Shown: positions 28,527 to 38,549, counted from the stretch's first letter. The stretch: DNA of 42,547 bases from Prorocentrum cordatum (GCA_963575745.1 CAUYUJ010008059.1:1-42547), one strand, 5' to 3'. The notes: generated by a model not told the origin, from the sequence alone. Program-made: numbers and translations.

Positions 28527-28952
28527 TGCCTGTTGGCAAGAACAATCTCGACGGACCTTCTGGTGACTTTTGGTCGGTTGAAAATTTTGTTCTCGAAATA
28601 CCTCGTAGAGCTCTTCGTCATCGATGAGCTAGAGGAATTCCGGCGCGGGATGGAGCTAGTTGGTCGACCGGACCAGAAAAGAAGATGTGGTAATTTTCGG
28701 TTGGTTTTGCGAAGATTTGACAGATATTTGACAATTCATTTTGAGAAAGCAAATGTTTCGCACCTGTAGTGGGTTATACGCGTCCGCCAGTACAATTCTT
28801 AGGCCCATAGGTGCAGTACCAAAACACTTGGAGGAATTTACGTTGGATAAAATTAGGAAAACGTGATTTTTCGAGTTTTTCGTATCTCACCCCAGAAGCT
28901 TTCTTCATGCGTTCCGAGGATCGCCGCGCAAGAAAAGATCTCTACGAGGTTC
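28527..28952 (-). repeat. C fragment, 61-bp-family unit, D (all inverse)
   Basis: 28540-28597 inverse C (CTTTTGGTCGGTTGAAAATT), 28598-28672 CCTCGTAGAGCTCTTCGTCA to GGAGCTAGTTGG, then inverse D to GATCTCTACGAGGT. Confidence 0.78.
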
Positions 28953-28985
28953 CCGGTGGTTACCAGGTTGACGGTTGACCGCCGG
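28953..28985 (-). repeat. hairpin repeat H, diverged
   Basis: CCGGTGGTTACCAGGTTGAC with GGTTGACCGCCGG. Confidence 0.85.
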
Positions 28986-29892
28986 TTCTCGTTCGACACT
29001 TCGTTGAAGCTCTAGTATTTTTTCCCGTGATATTCGATCTCATTCCCGCTCGCCATCTCGATCTCAGCTCGATCGGGTACCTTTTACTGCCGAAAAGCGT
29101 CCAGGCAGGATCGGCCATTTCGAGTCATCTTGATACGCGTTCTCGGTATATTGGACTTAACTCGAGATACAGGGCAGCTAAACAGCTGGTGAGCACACCT
29201 TATCGATTCAGAATGATCAGGCGCGTCCGTCTGTTGCATCCAGACCTCTGAATTCGGTCTGCTAGCAGAGCTAGGTCCGCAAACCTATCGTATTATTCGA
29301 GTCATCTTGACAGACGCTCTCGGTTTTCTGTTCTTAACTCGAGCTAAATAACAACTACATAACTGATACTTACAGAAACCGATCCAGAATCATCAGTCGC
29401 GTTCGTCTGTTGAATCCAGAGCTCTGAACTCAGTCTGCTGCCCGATCTATAATCGCGATAATATTCGTATTGTTCGAGTCATCTTGAGAGATGTTGTCGG
29501 TTTTCTGTACTTAACTCGGGCTGTAGGGGGGCTACGCTGGTAGTCACAGGAATGGATTCGGAGACATCAGGCGCGCCCGCCTGTCGAATCCAGAGCTCCG
29601 AACTCGGTCTGATGCCCGAACTAGGTCCGCGAAACGATTCGTATTGTTCGAGTTATGCTGAGAGGTGCTGTCGGTTTTCTGCCCTTAACTCGGGCTGCAG
29701 GGGGGCTGCAGGGCTGGCAATCGATTTGGAGACATCAGAGGCGTCCGCCTGTCGCATTCAGAGGTCTGAACTTACAGAAGACAATCCAGAAGCAGCGGGG
29801 GCGTTCGGCTGTTGCATCGAGAGGTCTGAAATCGCTTCGGCTGAAAAACTACTTGTTCGCTGCAATTTTTCCGACATTATATATACTGGGCG
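28986..29892 (-). repeat. inverse module C, then inverse satellite B (about 4 units)
   Basis: 28986-29118: CATCTCGATCTCAGCTCGAT, GGGTACCTTTTACTGCC. 29119-29830: inverse B units with GAGTCATCTTGA and CTCGGTCTG near 29119, 29288, 29468 and 29640. A plus-strand frame at 29552-29902 is a satellite by-product. Confidence 0.82.
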
Positions 29893-29926
29893 CCGGCGGT
29901 AAACCGTCAACCTTTCTTACCGCCGG
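29893..29926 (+). repeat. hairpin repeat H, type II
   Basis: CCGGCGGTAAACCGTCAACC with TTTCTTACCGCCGG, perfect arms. Confidence 0.92.
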
Positions 29927-30830
29927 GGGACTCGTAGAGCTTCCTGACAATATATAATGTCGAAAAAAGTTGCAGATAACGAATAGTTTTTTAGCCCAAG
30001 CGATTTCAGACCTCTCGATGCAACAGCCGAACGCCCCCGATGCTTCTGGATTGTCTTCTGTACGGGCTCTGTAGCTCTTCTACAGCCCGAGTTATGTGCG
30101 TACATCGATAGCACCTCTCAAGATGACTCGAACAAAACAAATAGTTTGGCAAAACCCAGCTCGAGTATCAGACCGAGTTCAGACCTCTGAATGCGACAGG
30201 CGGACGCGTCTGATGTCTCCGAATCGATTCCTGTGATTACCAGCCCTGCAGCCCCCCTACAGCCCGAGTTAAGTGCAGAAAACCGAGAGCACCTCTCAGG
30301 ATGACTCGAACAATACGAACAACTTCGCGGACCTAGTTCAAGCAGGAGACCGAGTTCCGAGCTCTGGAGTCGACAGACGGACAAACCTGATGTCTTCAAA
30401 TGTGACCACCTGCACTGTAGCCCCCATACAGCCTGAGTTAAGTGCAGAAAACCGACAGCACCTCTCAAGATGACTCGGACAATACGAATCGTTTCGTGAT
30501 TATAGATCGGGCAGCAGACCGAGTTCAGAGCTCTGGATTCAACAGACAAGCGCGACTGATGATTCTGAATTGGTTTCTGTAAGGATCAGCTCTGTAGCTG
30601 TCCTATAGCTCGAGTTTAGTACAGAAAACCGAGAGCGTCTGTCAAGATGACTCGAATAATACGAACAGGTTTGCAAACCTAGCTCGGCTAGCAGACCAAG
30701 TTCAAACCTCTAGATGCAACAGACGGACGCGCCTGATCATTCTGAATCGATAAGGTGTGCTCACCAGCTGTTTAGCTGTCCTGTATCTCGAGTTAGGTCC
30801 AATACACTGGCAGCGCGTATGAAGATGACT
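29927..30830 (+). repeat. satellite B array (about 5 units)
   Basis: Starts with the type-II flank ACTCGTAGAGCTTCCTGACA and ATATATAATGTCGAAAAAA. B units follow with AAGATGACTCGAACAA near 30119, 30299, 30469 and 30645 (spacing 170-180 bp). Confidence 0.85.
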
Positions 30831-31056
30831 CGAAACGGCCGATCCCGCCCGTGTACTTTTTGGCAGTAGAAGCTACCCGATCGAGCTGAGATCAAGATGG
30901 CGAGCGGGAATAAGATCGAATATCACGGGAAAAAATACTAGAGCTCTAACGAATGGTTGAATTTCGAGAACAAGATTTTCAAACGACCAAAAGTCAGCAA
31001 AAGGTCCGTCGAGATTTTTCTTGCCAACTAGCTCTCCAGCGCCCCGGAACTGGGCG
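30831..31056 (+). repeat. module C, copy 4
   Basis: CGAAACGGCCGATCCCGCCC to CGCCCCGGAACTGGGCG, ~225 bp. Confidence 0.85.
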
Positions 31057-31090
31057 CCGGCGGTAAACCGTCAACCTGTCTTACCGCCGG
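31057..31090 (+). repeat. hairpin repeat H, type II variant
   Basis: CCGGCGGTAAACCGTCAACC with TGTCTTACCGCCGG, perfect arms. Its downstream flank duplicates that of 29893-29926. Confidence 0.92.
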
Positions 31091-31734
31091 GGGACTCGTA
31101 GAGCTTCCTGACAATATATAATGTCGAAAAAAATTGCAGAGAACGAATTGTTTTGCAGCCCAAGCGATTTCACACCTCTCGATGCAAGAGCCGAACGTCT
31201 CCTACAGCCCGAGTTACGTGCGTAAATCGATAGCGCCTCTCAAGATGACTCGAACAAAACAAATAGTTCGGCAAACCCAGCTCGAGTATCAGACCGAGTT
31301 CAGACCTCTAAATGCGACAGCCGGACGCGTCTGATGTCTCCGAATCGATTCCTGTGATTACCAGCCCTGCAGCCCACCTGCAGCCCGAGTTAAGTGCAGA
31401 AAACCGAGAGCACCTCTCAGGATGACTCGAACAATACGAATACAGTGATATCGGTTTCCTGTACTCAACTCAAGAGTCAGAGGATCTACAGAGCTGATAC
31501 TTACATACACCGATCCAGAATCATCGGGCGCGTTTGTCTGTTACATCCAGAGGCCTGAACTCGTTCTGTTACTCGAGCTAGGTCCACAACAACACTTTTC
31601 GTATTTTTCAGAACAGAGTCTGATTCTCGAGCGAAGTGTGCAAAACTATTTATATGCGGCCGATTTTTTAGACTTGTTTAGGCTTGTTCCACGTGTTCCG
31701 CGGAGCTGGGCAAGAAAAGAGCTTTACGAGGTCC
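31091..31734. repeat. satellite B, plus then minus orientation
   Basis: 31091-31440 closely repeats 29927-30310. At about 31440 it switches to an inverse B unit (GATATCGGTTTCCTGTACTC) and a short A/T-rich flank with a weak D/H border (GAGCTTTACGAGGTCC). Confidence 0.78.
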
Positions 31735-31767
31735 CCGGCGGTAGACAGGTTGACGGTTTTCCGCCGG
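31735..31767 (-). repeat. hairpin repeat H, type II variant, imperfect
   Basis: CCGGCGGTAGACAGGTTGAC with GGTTTTCCGCCGG. Confidence 0.87.
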
Positions 31768-32873
31768 CGCCCAGTTCCGGGGCGCTGGAGAGCTAGTTGG
31801 CCAGAAAATCTCGACGGACATTTTGGTGACTTTTGGTCGGTTGAAAATTTCTCGCAATTCAACCGTTTCAGCTCTAGTATTTTTTCCATGATATTCGATC
31901 TTATTGCCGCTCGCCGTCTTCATCTCAGCTCGATAGGGTACCTTTTTGCCAAAAAGCAAGCAGGCGGGATCGGCCCTTTCGAATCATCTCGAGAGACGTT
32001 GTCGGTTTGTTGCACTTATCTCGAGCTATAAGACAGCTACAGAGCTAATACTTACAGAACCCGATTCCAAATAATGAGGCGCGTTTTTCTGTTGAATCCA
32101 GAGGTCCGAACTCGGTCTGTTGCCCGAGCTAGGTCCGCGAAACTATTTGCGTCATCTTGAGAAGTGCTGTCGGTTTTCTCTAACTCGGGCTGCAGGGGCG
32201 CTCCAGGGCTGATAGTCACAAGAATCGTTTCGGAGACATCAGGCGCGTCCGCCTGTCGCATTCAGAGGTCTGAACTCGGTCTGCTACTCGAGCCAGGTTC
32301 GCGAAACTATTCGTATTGTTCGAGTCATCTTGAGAGGTGCTGTCGGCTTTCTGCACTTAACTCGGGCTATAGGGGGGCTGCAGGGCTGATAGTCAATCGA
32401 TTCGGAGACATCAGGTGCGTCCGCCTGTCACAGTCACAGGTCTGAACTCGGTCTGCTACTCGTGCTAGGTTCGCAAAACTATTCGTATTGTTCGAGTCAT
32501 TTTGAGAGCTGCTGTCGATTTTCGCACGTAACTCGGGCTGTAGGACAGCTGCAGAGCTGATACGCACAGGAACTGATTCGAAATTATTGTGCGCGTTCGT
32601 CTGTTGCATGCAGAGGTCTGAACTGGGTTTGCTACTCGTGCTAGGTTCGCAAAACTATTTGCATTCTTCAAGTCACCACAGATGTTGTCCCTTTTCTGTA
32701 TTGAACTCGGGCTGTAGGGGAGCTACGAGCTGGCACGCGCAGAAAACGATCCAGAAGTATCAGGGGCGTTCGGCTGTTGCATCGAGAGGTCTGAAATCGC
32801 TCGGGTTGAAAAACTATTCGTTCTCTACTATTTTGATTCACGTTACATATGGTCAGGAGTCTCTACGAGTCCT
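31768..32873 (-). repeat. inverse module C, then inverse satellite B (about 5 units)
   Basis: C inverse to about 31975 (GTTGAAAATTTCTCGCAATT, GCTCGATAGGGTACC), then B inverse with GAGTCAT/GCGTCATCTTGAGA near 32151, 32323 and 32494. The units near 32320 and 32490 are recent-looking duplicates. Confidence 0.82.
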
Positions 32874-32907
32874 TCGGCGGTAAGAAAGGTTGACGGTTTA
32901 CCGCCGG
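32874..32907 (-). repeat. hairpin repeat H, type II
   Basis: TCGGCGGTAAGAAAGGTTGA with CGGTTTACCGCCGG. Confidence 0.88.
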
Positions 32908-33159
32908 CGCCCAGTTTTGCTGAAAAAATACTTGACATTTATTTGGAGAACTGGTATTTTTCTCACGTGTAGTGGCTTATGCCGCGTCTGCCTAAATTCT
33001 CAGGTCCGTAGCAGAAATATTACTATATCAAAAAACTTGCAGGAACCGACGTTGGATAAAAACAGAAAAAAACGTGATTTCTCGAGTTTTTTCTTTCCCG
33101 TTCCAGAAGCTTTCTTCATGTGCTCCGACGATCGCGTGCAAGAAAAGAGCTCGAGGTTC
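32908..33159 (-). repeat. module D, inverse, 3' part missing
   Basis: GAACTGGTATTTTTCTCACG, GTAGTGGCTTATGCCGCGTC and GAACCGACGTTGG to AAAGAGCTCGAGGTTCC. Confidence 0.78.
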
Positions 33160-33192
33160 CCGGCGGTAACGAGGTTGACGGTTTACCGCCGG
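33160..33192 (-). repeat. hairpin repeat H, type I variant
   Basis: CCGGCGGTAACGAGGTTGAC with GGTTTACCGCCGG, perfect outer arms. Confidence 0.9.
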
Positions 33193-33230
33193 TTCCCATG
33201 CTTGCTGGCGTCCAATACCTGGATTGGGAG

Positions 33231-33262
33231 CCGACGGCAACCGTCAAACAGGTTACCGCTGG
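33231..33262 (+). repeat. hairpin repeat H, degenerate, head-to-head with the previous copy
   Basis: CCGACGGCAACCGTCAAACA with GGTTACCGCTGG. It lies only ~38 bp from the inverse copy at 33160-33192. Confidence 0.82.
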
Positions 33263-33760
33263 GGCCCTCGCAGAGCTCTTACCTCGTAGAGCTCTTCGGC
33301 AAGATGAGCTAAGAGGAATTCGGGCGCAGGATGGAGCTAGTTTGCCGACCCTTAAGAGACACTGTGACGACTTGGTGTCGGTTTTTCTATCTTTGTGCAA
33401 AATACCTCGTAGAGCTCTTCGGCATCGATGAGCTAGAGGAATTCCGGCGCGGGGCGGAGCTAGTTGGTCCACCCGAGCAGAAAGGACAATGTGGTAACTT
33501 TTCGTCGGTTCTGCTAAGATCTGAAAGATATTTGATCATTTATTTTGAGAAAGCAGATTTTTCGCACCTGTAAACGACTGCGAGGGCCTCTGCGTCTTAA
33601 TATGAAAACTGCAGGCGCACATTTACTATCAAAAGACTTGGCGGAACCAACTTTATGTCGACATGAAAAAAATGCATGGTCAATTTCGCAAGAAATGCCT
33701 CGAGAAGCTCTCTCTTTCGACTCTGAGCACTTTACGCGTGGGAGGAGCTCTACGAGGTTC
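33263..33760 (-). repeat. two 61-bp-family units and inverse module D
   Basis: CCTCGTAGAGCTCTTCGGCA at about 33284 and 33404, each running to GGAGCTAGT, then inverse D (GACAATGTGGTAAC…) to GAGGAGCTCTACGAGG. Confidence 0.8.
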
Positions 33761-33793
33761 CCGGCGGTGACCAGGTTGACGGTTCACCGCCGG
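33761..33793 (-). repeat. hairpin repeat H, type III, perfect arms
   Basis: CCGGCGGTGACCAGGTTGAC with GGTTCACCGCCGG. It shows the G/C pair in place of the A/T pair of type I. Confidence 0.93.
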
Positions 33794-34324
33794 CGCCAGT
33801 TTGAAAATTCGTCTTGAGAACCGGTATTTTTCCCACCTGTAATGGGTTATTCCGCGTCTGCCAGTTAAATTCTCAGGTCCGCAGCTGCAATATTACTATC
33901 AAAACACTTGCTGGAACCGACGGCCGTTTTGAGTCATCTTGACACGCGTTGACGGTTTTCTATACTTATCTCGAGTTTTAGGACAGCTATAAAGCTGATA
34001 CATACAGAAACCGATCCAAAATCATCAGGCGCGTTCGTCTGTCCCATCTGGAGCTCTGAACTCGGTCTGCTGCTCGAGCTAGGTCCGCAAACCTATTCGT
34101 ATTCTTCGAGTCATTTTGACGAGTGCTTTCGGTTTTCTGTACTTAACTCACGATTCAGAATAGCTACAGAGCTGGTACGCACAGGAGAGGATTCTGTATC
34201 ATTAGGCGCGTCCGTCTGTTGCATCGAGCGGTCTGAACTCGGTCTGCTACCCAAGCTAGGTCCACAAAACTATTCGTATTCTTCAAGTTCTCTCTGCAGG
34301 CGCTGTCGGTCTTCTGCACTGGCA
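33794..34324. repeat. D fragment, then inverse satellite B (2 units)
   Basis: 33794-33930: AAAATTCGTCTTGAGAACCG to AAAACACTTGCTGGAACCGA. 33931-34320: inverse B (GAGTCATCTTGACACGCGTT, GAGTCATTTTGACGAGTGC). Confidence 0.78.
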
Positions 34325-34356
34325 CCGGCGGTGAACCGTCAACCTGGTCACCGCGG
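34325..34356 (+). repeat. hairpin repeat H, type III
   Basis: CCGGCGGTGAACCGTCAACC with TGGTCACCGCGG. Confidence 0.9.
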
Positions 34357-34962
34357 GGAACCTCGTAGAGCCCCTTCCACGCGCGAGAGTGCTCAGAGTC
34401 GGAAGGGAGAGCTTCTGGACGCATTTCTAGAAAAATTGAACATTGTTTTTTTCATATCGAGACGAAGTTGGTTCCGCCAATTGCAGAAGCCCTCATAATC
34501 GTTTACAGGTGCGAAAAATCTGCTTTCTCAAAACGAATTGTCAAATATCTTTGAAATCTTAGGAAAACCAACCGAAAGTTGTAACATTGTCTCTTTTGGT
34601 CGGGTCGGCCAACTAGCTCCACTCCGCGCCGGAATTCCTCTAGCTCATCGATGCCGAAGAGCTCTACGAGGTACTTAACTGAAGCTGAAGCAGAGTTACA
34701 GAGCTGGTACGCACAGAAACCGATCCAGAATGATCAGGAGCGCTCGGCTGGAGCATCTAGAGCCCTGAACACAGTCTGCTACCCGAGCTAGGTCAGCAAA
34801 ACTATTCGTATGCGACTGATTTTTTTTCGAACTGATGGTGATTTTTTCCACTTAACTCGAGCTGTAGATAAGCTTGAGAGCTCTTTCGCACAGAAATCTT
34901 GGAGAAAACTCCCTTCATGTGTACCGGGCAGCCCCGCACGAGAAAAGAGCTCTACGAGGCTC
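34357..34962. repeat. module D (+), 61-bp-family unit, inverse satellite B
   Basis: D to about 34605 (AACATTGTCTCTTTTGGTCG), AACTAGCTCCACTCCGCGCC to GAGCTCTACGAGGTAC (34610-34675), inverse B to about 34870, then an inverse D border ending GAGCTCTACGAGGCTC. Confidence 0.78.
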
Positions 34963-34982
34963 CCGGTGGTAACCTGGTCAAC
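34963..34982 (-). repeat. hairpin repeat H, left part, split by the plus-strand insertion
   Basis: CCGGTGGTAACCTGGTCAAC. The other half is at 37159-37185 (AACCTGGTTGACGGTTTTAC then CCGC). Confidence 0.85.
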
Positions 34983-35350
34983 GAGGCTCCTGGCTCAAGG
35001 CCCAAGGTTCAAGGCTCCGCGAACGTTCATTTTCTCCTGCCTGGGGAACCTCCGCGAAGGTGAACGTTGAGCTAGCGTGTTGTTTTGCTCTGCTTACGCA
35101 ACTGCCCATCTCCCTGTACATCCTGCTTGTCATTGTTGGTCTCTCATATCCATTTCTTGTTGCGGTTTGGTGGTGGCAATTTGTATGCGCTGACTTGTTC
35201 CTCACTGCCTAGTGTGGTGCTCGTAAGTCTCTGTTCTTTCAGATCTGCCTTGTGTGGATTGCATATTGTTCAGTTTGCAGTATTTCATTGTTGTGATCTC
35301 CCAGGTGTCCTCACACATCTTCCCTCAGTTTTCTGCCATATACCTATCAT

Positions 35351-36515
35351 TTGTGGTCTTGTTTGTGCCAGATGCCTCATGTGCGGAGTCTCGCATCCAG
35401 GTGTTTGCGTCGGGCTCGGGCTTGCCAACTTGGATGGGTTCGACCGAATTGTCCTCTTCCGTTGGTGCTCGAAGGCCTAGTCGCCCGTGACACGGTCTTG
35501 CATGCAGAGTTGGATGCTCAGGCTAATAAGTTGTTGACAGCATTACTCCATCCCTCTGATAGCTGCCCGAAAGTTGATTCCGTTGCACTTCGCGGTTTTT
35601 CTTCTGCTATTGATGCTGGGGTCCAGGTTGACGAGGTCGAATATCCTTCTCAAAGCATTCGAGTATTTTCAATTGATGCTGGTGTCCAGGTTGATGAAGT
35701 GCACTGTCCCTTTCAGAGCATTCGAGTGTCCTCAATTGATGCTGAGGTCCAAGTGCATTCTCAAAGCATTCGAGTGTCTTCAATGGGTGCCGGCGTGCAA
35801 ACTCAGTTCACTTGCGAGGACGCCTGTGTGCAAACTCAGTTCACTTCAATGGATGCTGGCGTGCATACTCAGTTCACTTTGAAGGACGCCGGTGTGCAAA
35901 CTCAGTTCACTTTCCAGGACGACGTCAAAACGTGGATTGACAGGAGCACTGCCCAGAAGGGGTTCACCGGCCAGGTTGCGCTGCAGTATTTAATCCAGGG
36001 GCTTGAATTATTCGTAGACCTCATGACAGAGCCAATGACCATCCCAAAACATCATGTATCATTTTGGTTCCATAATTTGTTCAACCTCACGGATCATGTT
36101 CAGTCGTTTCTGGGAGAACTTTTGGATTGTCTCAAATCTCACCGTTTCGTGACGGGGAAAATGGACCGTGCCGATGAGGCCAGGTTTAAAGCTCCAGGGT
36201 ACACTGTCGATTGTTTCAGTTTTGTTCCAGACGGACTCTTCGAGAGTGCCAGTCGCGCAGACCCGCGGAGACTCACAGCAGCCCCCCGGAGACTACAGCA
36301 AATGTGGGAGCCCCATGAGCTCAGAATTTCCGTCGCCACGTGGACGAATCGCCTCTCCGTCGGGGTTGTCGTCTGTCCGTGTCGCTTCGGATGTGATAGC
36401 CAAGACTGGACATCAAAAGTTGGTTCCCGAATCTTCCCAGAGCATTCGAGTTTCTCCCGATATCGGTGGGAGCTCTAGAGGTAGCCGGAAAGGGAGAGGC
36501 AAAGGCAAACGATAG
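35351..36515 (+). pseudogene. tandem-repeat protein of the insertion (one apparent frameshift)
   Basis: A 375-codon frame opens at 35351 and ends at 36478. Its centre (35612-35917) has seven repeats: two of 21 residues and one of 16 (DAGVQVDEV…QSIRV), then four of 11 (DAGVQTQFT-). A ~110-residue region follows with KTWIDRSTAQKGFTGQVALQ and WFHNLFNLTDHVQSFLGELL. Near 36180-36300 coding seems to move to the next frame, which reads SSQSIRVSPDIGG, the same repeat motif, and ends in a basic tail SRGSRKGRGKGKR with TAG at 36513-36515. The N terminus is uncertain: another frame (35254-35490) is also open. No known family is recognised; a role in binding nucleic acid is suggested only by the tail. 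Confidence 0.55.
35612..35917 (+). repeat. in-frame coding repeats, 63/63/48 bp then 4 x 33 bp
   Basis: GATGCTGGGGTCCAGGTTGA-type units at 35612, 35675 and 35738, then 33-bp units at 35786, 35819, 35852 and 35885 with GTGCAAACTCAGTTCACTT. Synonymous changes between units keep DAGVQ.QFT, suggesting past selection on protein. Confidence 0.9.
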
Positions 36516-36587
36516 GGCAGCTTTGAACATGATTGACTGCATACATTACCTCTCTGTGTATTGTACGCTGAATTGTATTGGATTGTT

Positions 36588-36738
36588 GATTGTGATTGCC
36601 TCGCGTGGTCTTTTTGATTGTTGATTGTGATTGCCTCGTGTGGTCATTCAGTGCATCCTTATTCAGTGCATAGTCTTTCAGATTGTGATTGCCTCGTGTG
36701 GTCATTCAGTGCATCCTTATTCAGTGCATAGTCTTTCA
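36588..36738 (+). repeat. 58-bp tandem repeat in the insertion's 3' region
   Basis: GATTGTGATTGCCTCGTGTG starts at 36623 and 36681, with a short first unit at 36588. TTCAGTGCATCCTTATTCAG is inside the unit. The sequence up to 37158 after it is unique and without a coding frame. Confidence 0.88.
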
Positions 36739-37158
36739 GTTTGTTCGTTGCCTTTGTTTATTGCTTGTGTTTCGGTAGTGTTGCCTTTCGGTCCATAGAC
36801 ATGGGGCATATGCATTTGTTTGAGCTCTAATAATTCACGGTGTGCATGTTCAGTTCTTGGCCAGGTATCCTGGCTCTCTTGTCGTAGTTTTAGTTTCGCC
36901 TCTTCAGTGTTCTCACTGTTGTGGGGTTGTCTGTATACTGCACCTACGGACCTAGGTCTGATCCCTGATACAAAGTTATCAGCGGCGGAGCGCATCTGCG
37001 ATGTTCTCCCACAGGTTGTGCGAACGTCTTTGGTCATGCATGTTTCTGTTTCTCTATAAGAGCGGACTGCTTGCTTGACAATTTAGAGGCTTCGCTTCGC
37101 CTGAGACTTCGTTGGACCTGGCCTCAGTGGCCAAGATGGTCCCAGCAAAGACGCAATA

Positions 37159-37185
37159 AACCTGGTTGACGGTTTTACCCGCGGG
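37159..37185 (-). repeat. hairpin repeat H, right part, split by the plus-strand insertion
   Basis: AACCTGGTTGACGGTTTTAC then CCGCGGG. The arm is a little decayed. It completes 34963-34982. Confidence 0.82.
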
Positions 37186-37976
37186 CTCCGAGTTGCACGG
37201 AAGTAAGTGCTCATACTGCTAGAAGGAAGCGAACAACTCTGTAGCCCATCTGCAGCTCGAGTCAAGTCAAGAAAATCATCACCATATCAAAGACCCCCCC
37301 CAAAAAAAAAAAGTACGGATAGCGTTTCAGCCCGAGCGCTGATAGCAGACTGATTTCAGGCGTCTGGATACTTAAAACGATCGCGTCTGATCATTCCCTT
37401 CCGATTGCTGAGCCAAACAGAGATCTGTAGCTTATCTGCAACTCGAGCTAAGTCCAGAAATTCATCACCATCTTTGAAGAGTACGAATAGTTTTTTCGGG
37501 TCCAGTGCTGATAGCAGACCGAATTCAGGCGTCTAGATACTTAAGACTAGCGCAGCTGGTCATTGTCTTCCGATTTATGTGCCGAAGAGCCCTTTAGCTC
37601 ATCTGAGGCTCGAGTTCAGTCAAGAAACTCATTACCATCTCCAAAAAAATGTGGAGTACGAGTAGCTTCGCGGACCTAGCTAGAGTAGCAGACAGAGTTC
37701 AGCCCTCTAGATGCTTCAGACGAACGCGTCTGATGATTCTGAATGGATGACGTGTGCGTACCAGCTCTGTAGCTATCCTACAGCTCGAGTTAAGTACAGA
37801 AAACCGGCAGCACCTGTCAAGATGACTCGCAACAGCCGATCCCGCCTGAGTGCTGTTTGGCAGTAATAGGTACCCGATCGAGCTGATATTAAGACGGCGA
37901 ACGGGAATAAGATCGAATATCATGGGAAAAAACTAGAGCGCTAACGCTAAGTTAAATTTCGAGAACATAACTGGCG
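37186..37976 (+). repeat. satellite B (about 3-4 units, first ones diverged), then module C
   Basis: B units near 37200, 37385, 37560 and 37700 (CAGCTCTGTAGCTATCC, AAGTACAGAAAACC). C at 37825-37976 (ACAGCCGATCCCGCC to GAGAACATAACTGG). Confidence 0.8.
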
Positions 37977-38009
37977 CCGGCGAAAAGCCGTCAACCTGCT
38001 CACCGCTGG
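37977..38009 (+). repeat. hairpin repeat H, type III, decayed
   Basis: CCGGCGAAAAGCCGTCAACC with TGCTCACCGCTGG. Confidence 0.83.
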
Positions 38010-38516
38010 GAACCTCGTAGAGCTCCTTGCGCGCGTGAGAGTGAGCAGAATCGAAGCAGAGAACTTCGCAAAAGATTTTCGTAAAATCTTCAATTTCGCA
38101 TTTTTCATGTCGACATGAAGTTGGTTCCCCAAAGTGTTTTGATAATGAAAGTGCTTCTACGGAGCTCATATTAAGACGCAGAGGCCCTCATAATCTCTCA
38201 GAGATGCGAAAAATCTGCTTTCTCAAACTGAATTGTCAAATATCTTCCTAATCTTAGCAAAACCGGCCCAAAGTTACCACATTGTCCCTTCTGGTCGGGT
38301 CGATCAACTAGCTCCACCCCGCGCCGGAATTCCTCTAGCTCATCGACCACGAAGAGCTCTGCGAGGCATTTTCAACCGAGCAAAAATCAGCAGAAGGTAT
38401 GTCGAGATTTTTCTTGCCAACAAGCCCTCCAGCGCGCCGGAATTACTCTTAAGCTTCCCGCACGAGCTAAGGCAAGCTCTACGAGTTACTAGCTCCACCC
38501 CGCGCCAGAACTGTCG
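38010..38516. repeat. module D and two 61-bp-family units with a C fragment
   Basis: D to about 38300 (GTTACCACATTGTCCC), CTAGCTCCACCCCGCGCCGG at 38310, C fragment (GTATGTCGAGATTTTTCTTG) about 38395-38430, then AAGCTCTACGAGTTACTAGC. Confidence 0.78.
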
Positions 38517-38549
38517 CCGGCGGTGAACCGTCAACCTGGTCACCGCCGG
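38517..38549 (+). repeat. hairpin repeat H, type III, perfect arms
   Basis: CCGGCGGTGAACCGTCAACC with TGGTCACCGCCGG: arms CCGGCGGTGA and TCACCGCCGG. Confidence 0.93.

Larger units (their letters stand above)
34983..37158 (+). mobile_element. ~2.2-kb insertion in hairpin H carrying a repeat-protein gene
   Basis: Bounded by AACCTGGTCAAC (34971-34982) and AACCTGGTTGAC (37159-37170), 10 of 12 identical, which are the two sides of one H copy. Its composition (T-rich, mixed) differs sharply from the satellites around it. The 3' end reads CCCAGCAAAGACGCAATAAA, like the LINE's GCAAAGACCGCAAAAA tail, and is oriented so that this end abuts CCTGGTTGACGG exactly as the LINE does. No RT is visible. It is probably a nonautonomous element or an ORF1-type unit mobilised by the same machinery. 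Confidence 0.75.

Noticed and set aside
29552-30549. 100-143-codon frames in satellite B (both strands)
   Set aside because: They cross several satellite units and lose frame in the neighbouring units; periodic content only.
34988-35000. TGGCTCAAG at the start of the plus-strand insertion as a relic of a dinoflagellate spliced leader
   Set aside because: Only nine bases match, inside a short GGCTCNNGG repetition, and the preceding leader sequence is missing. Too weak to use as taxonomic evidence.
35222-35241. GTAAGTCTCTGTTCTTTCAG as an intron
   Set aside because: It has good GT and AG ends but is only 20 nt, below any usual spliceosomal intron, and removing it does not clarify the reading frame.
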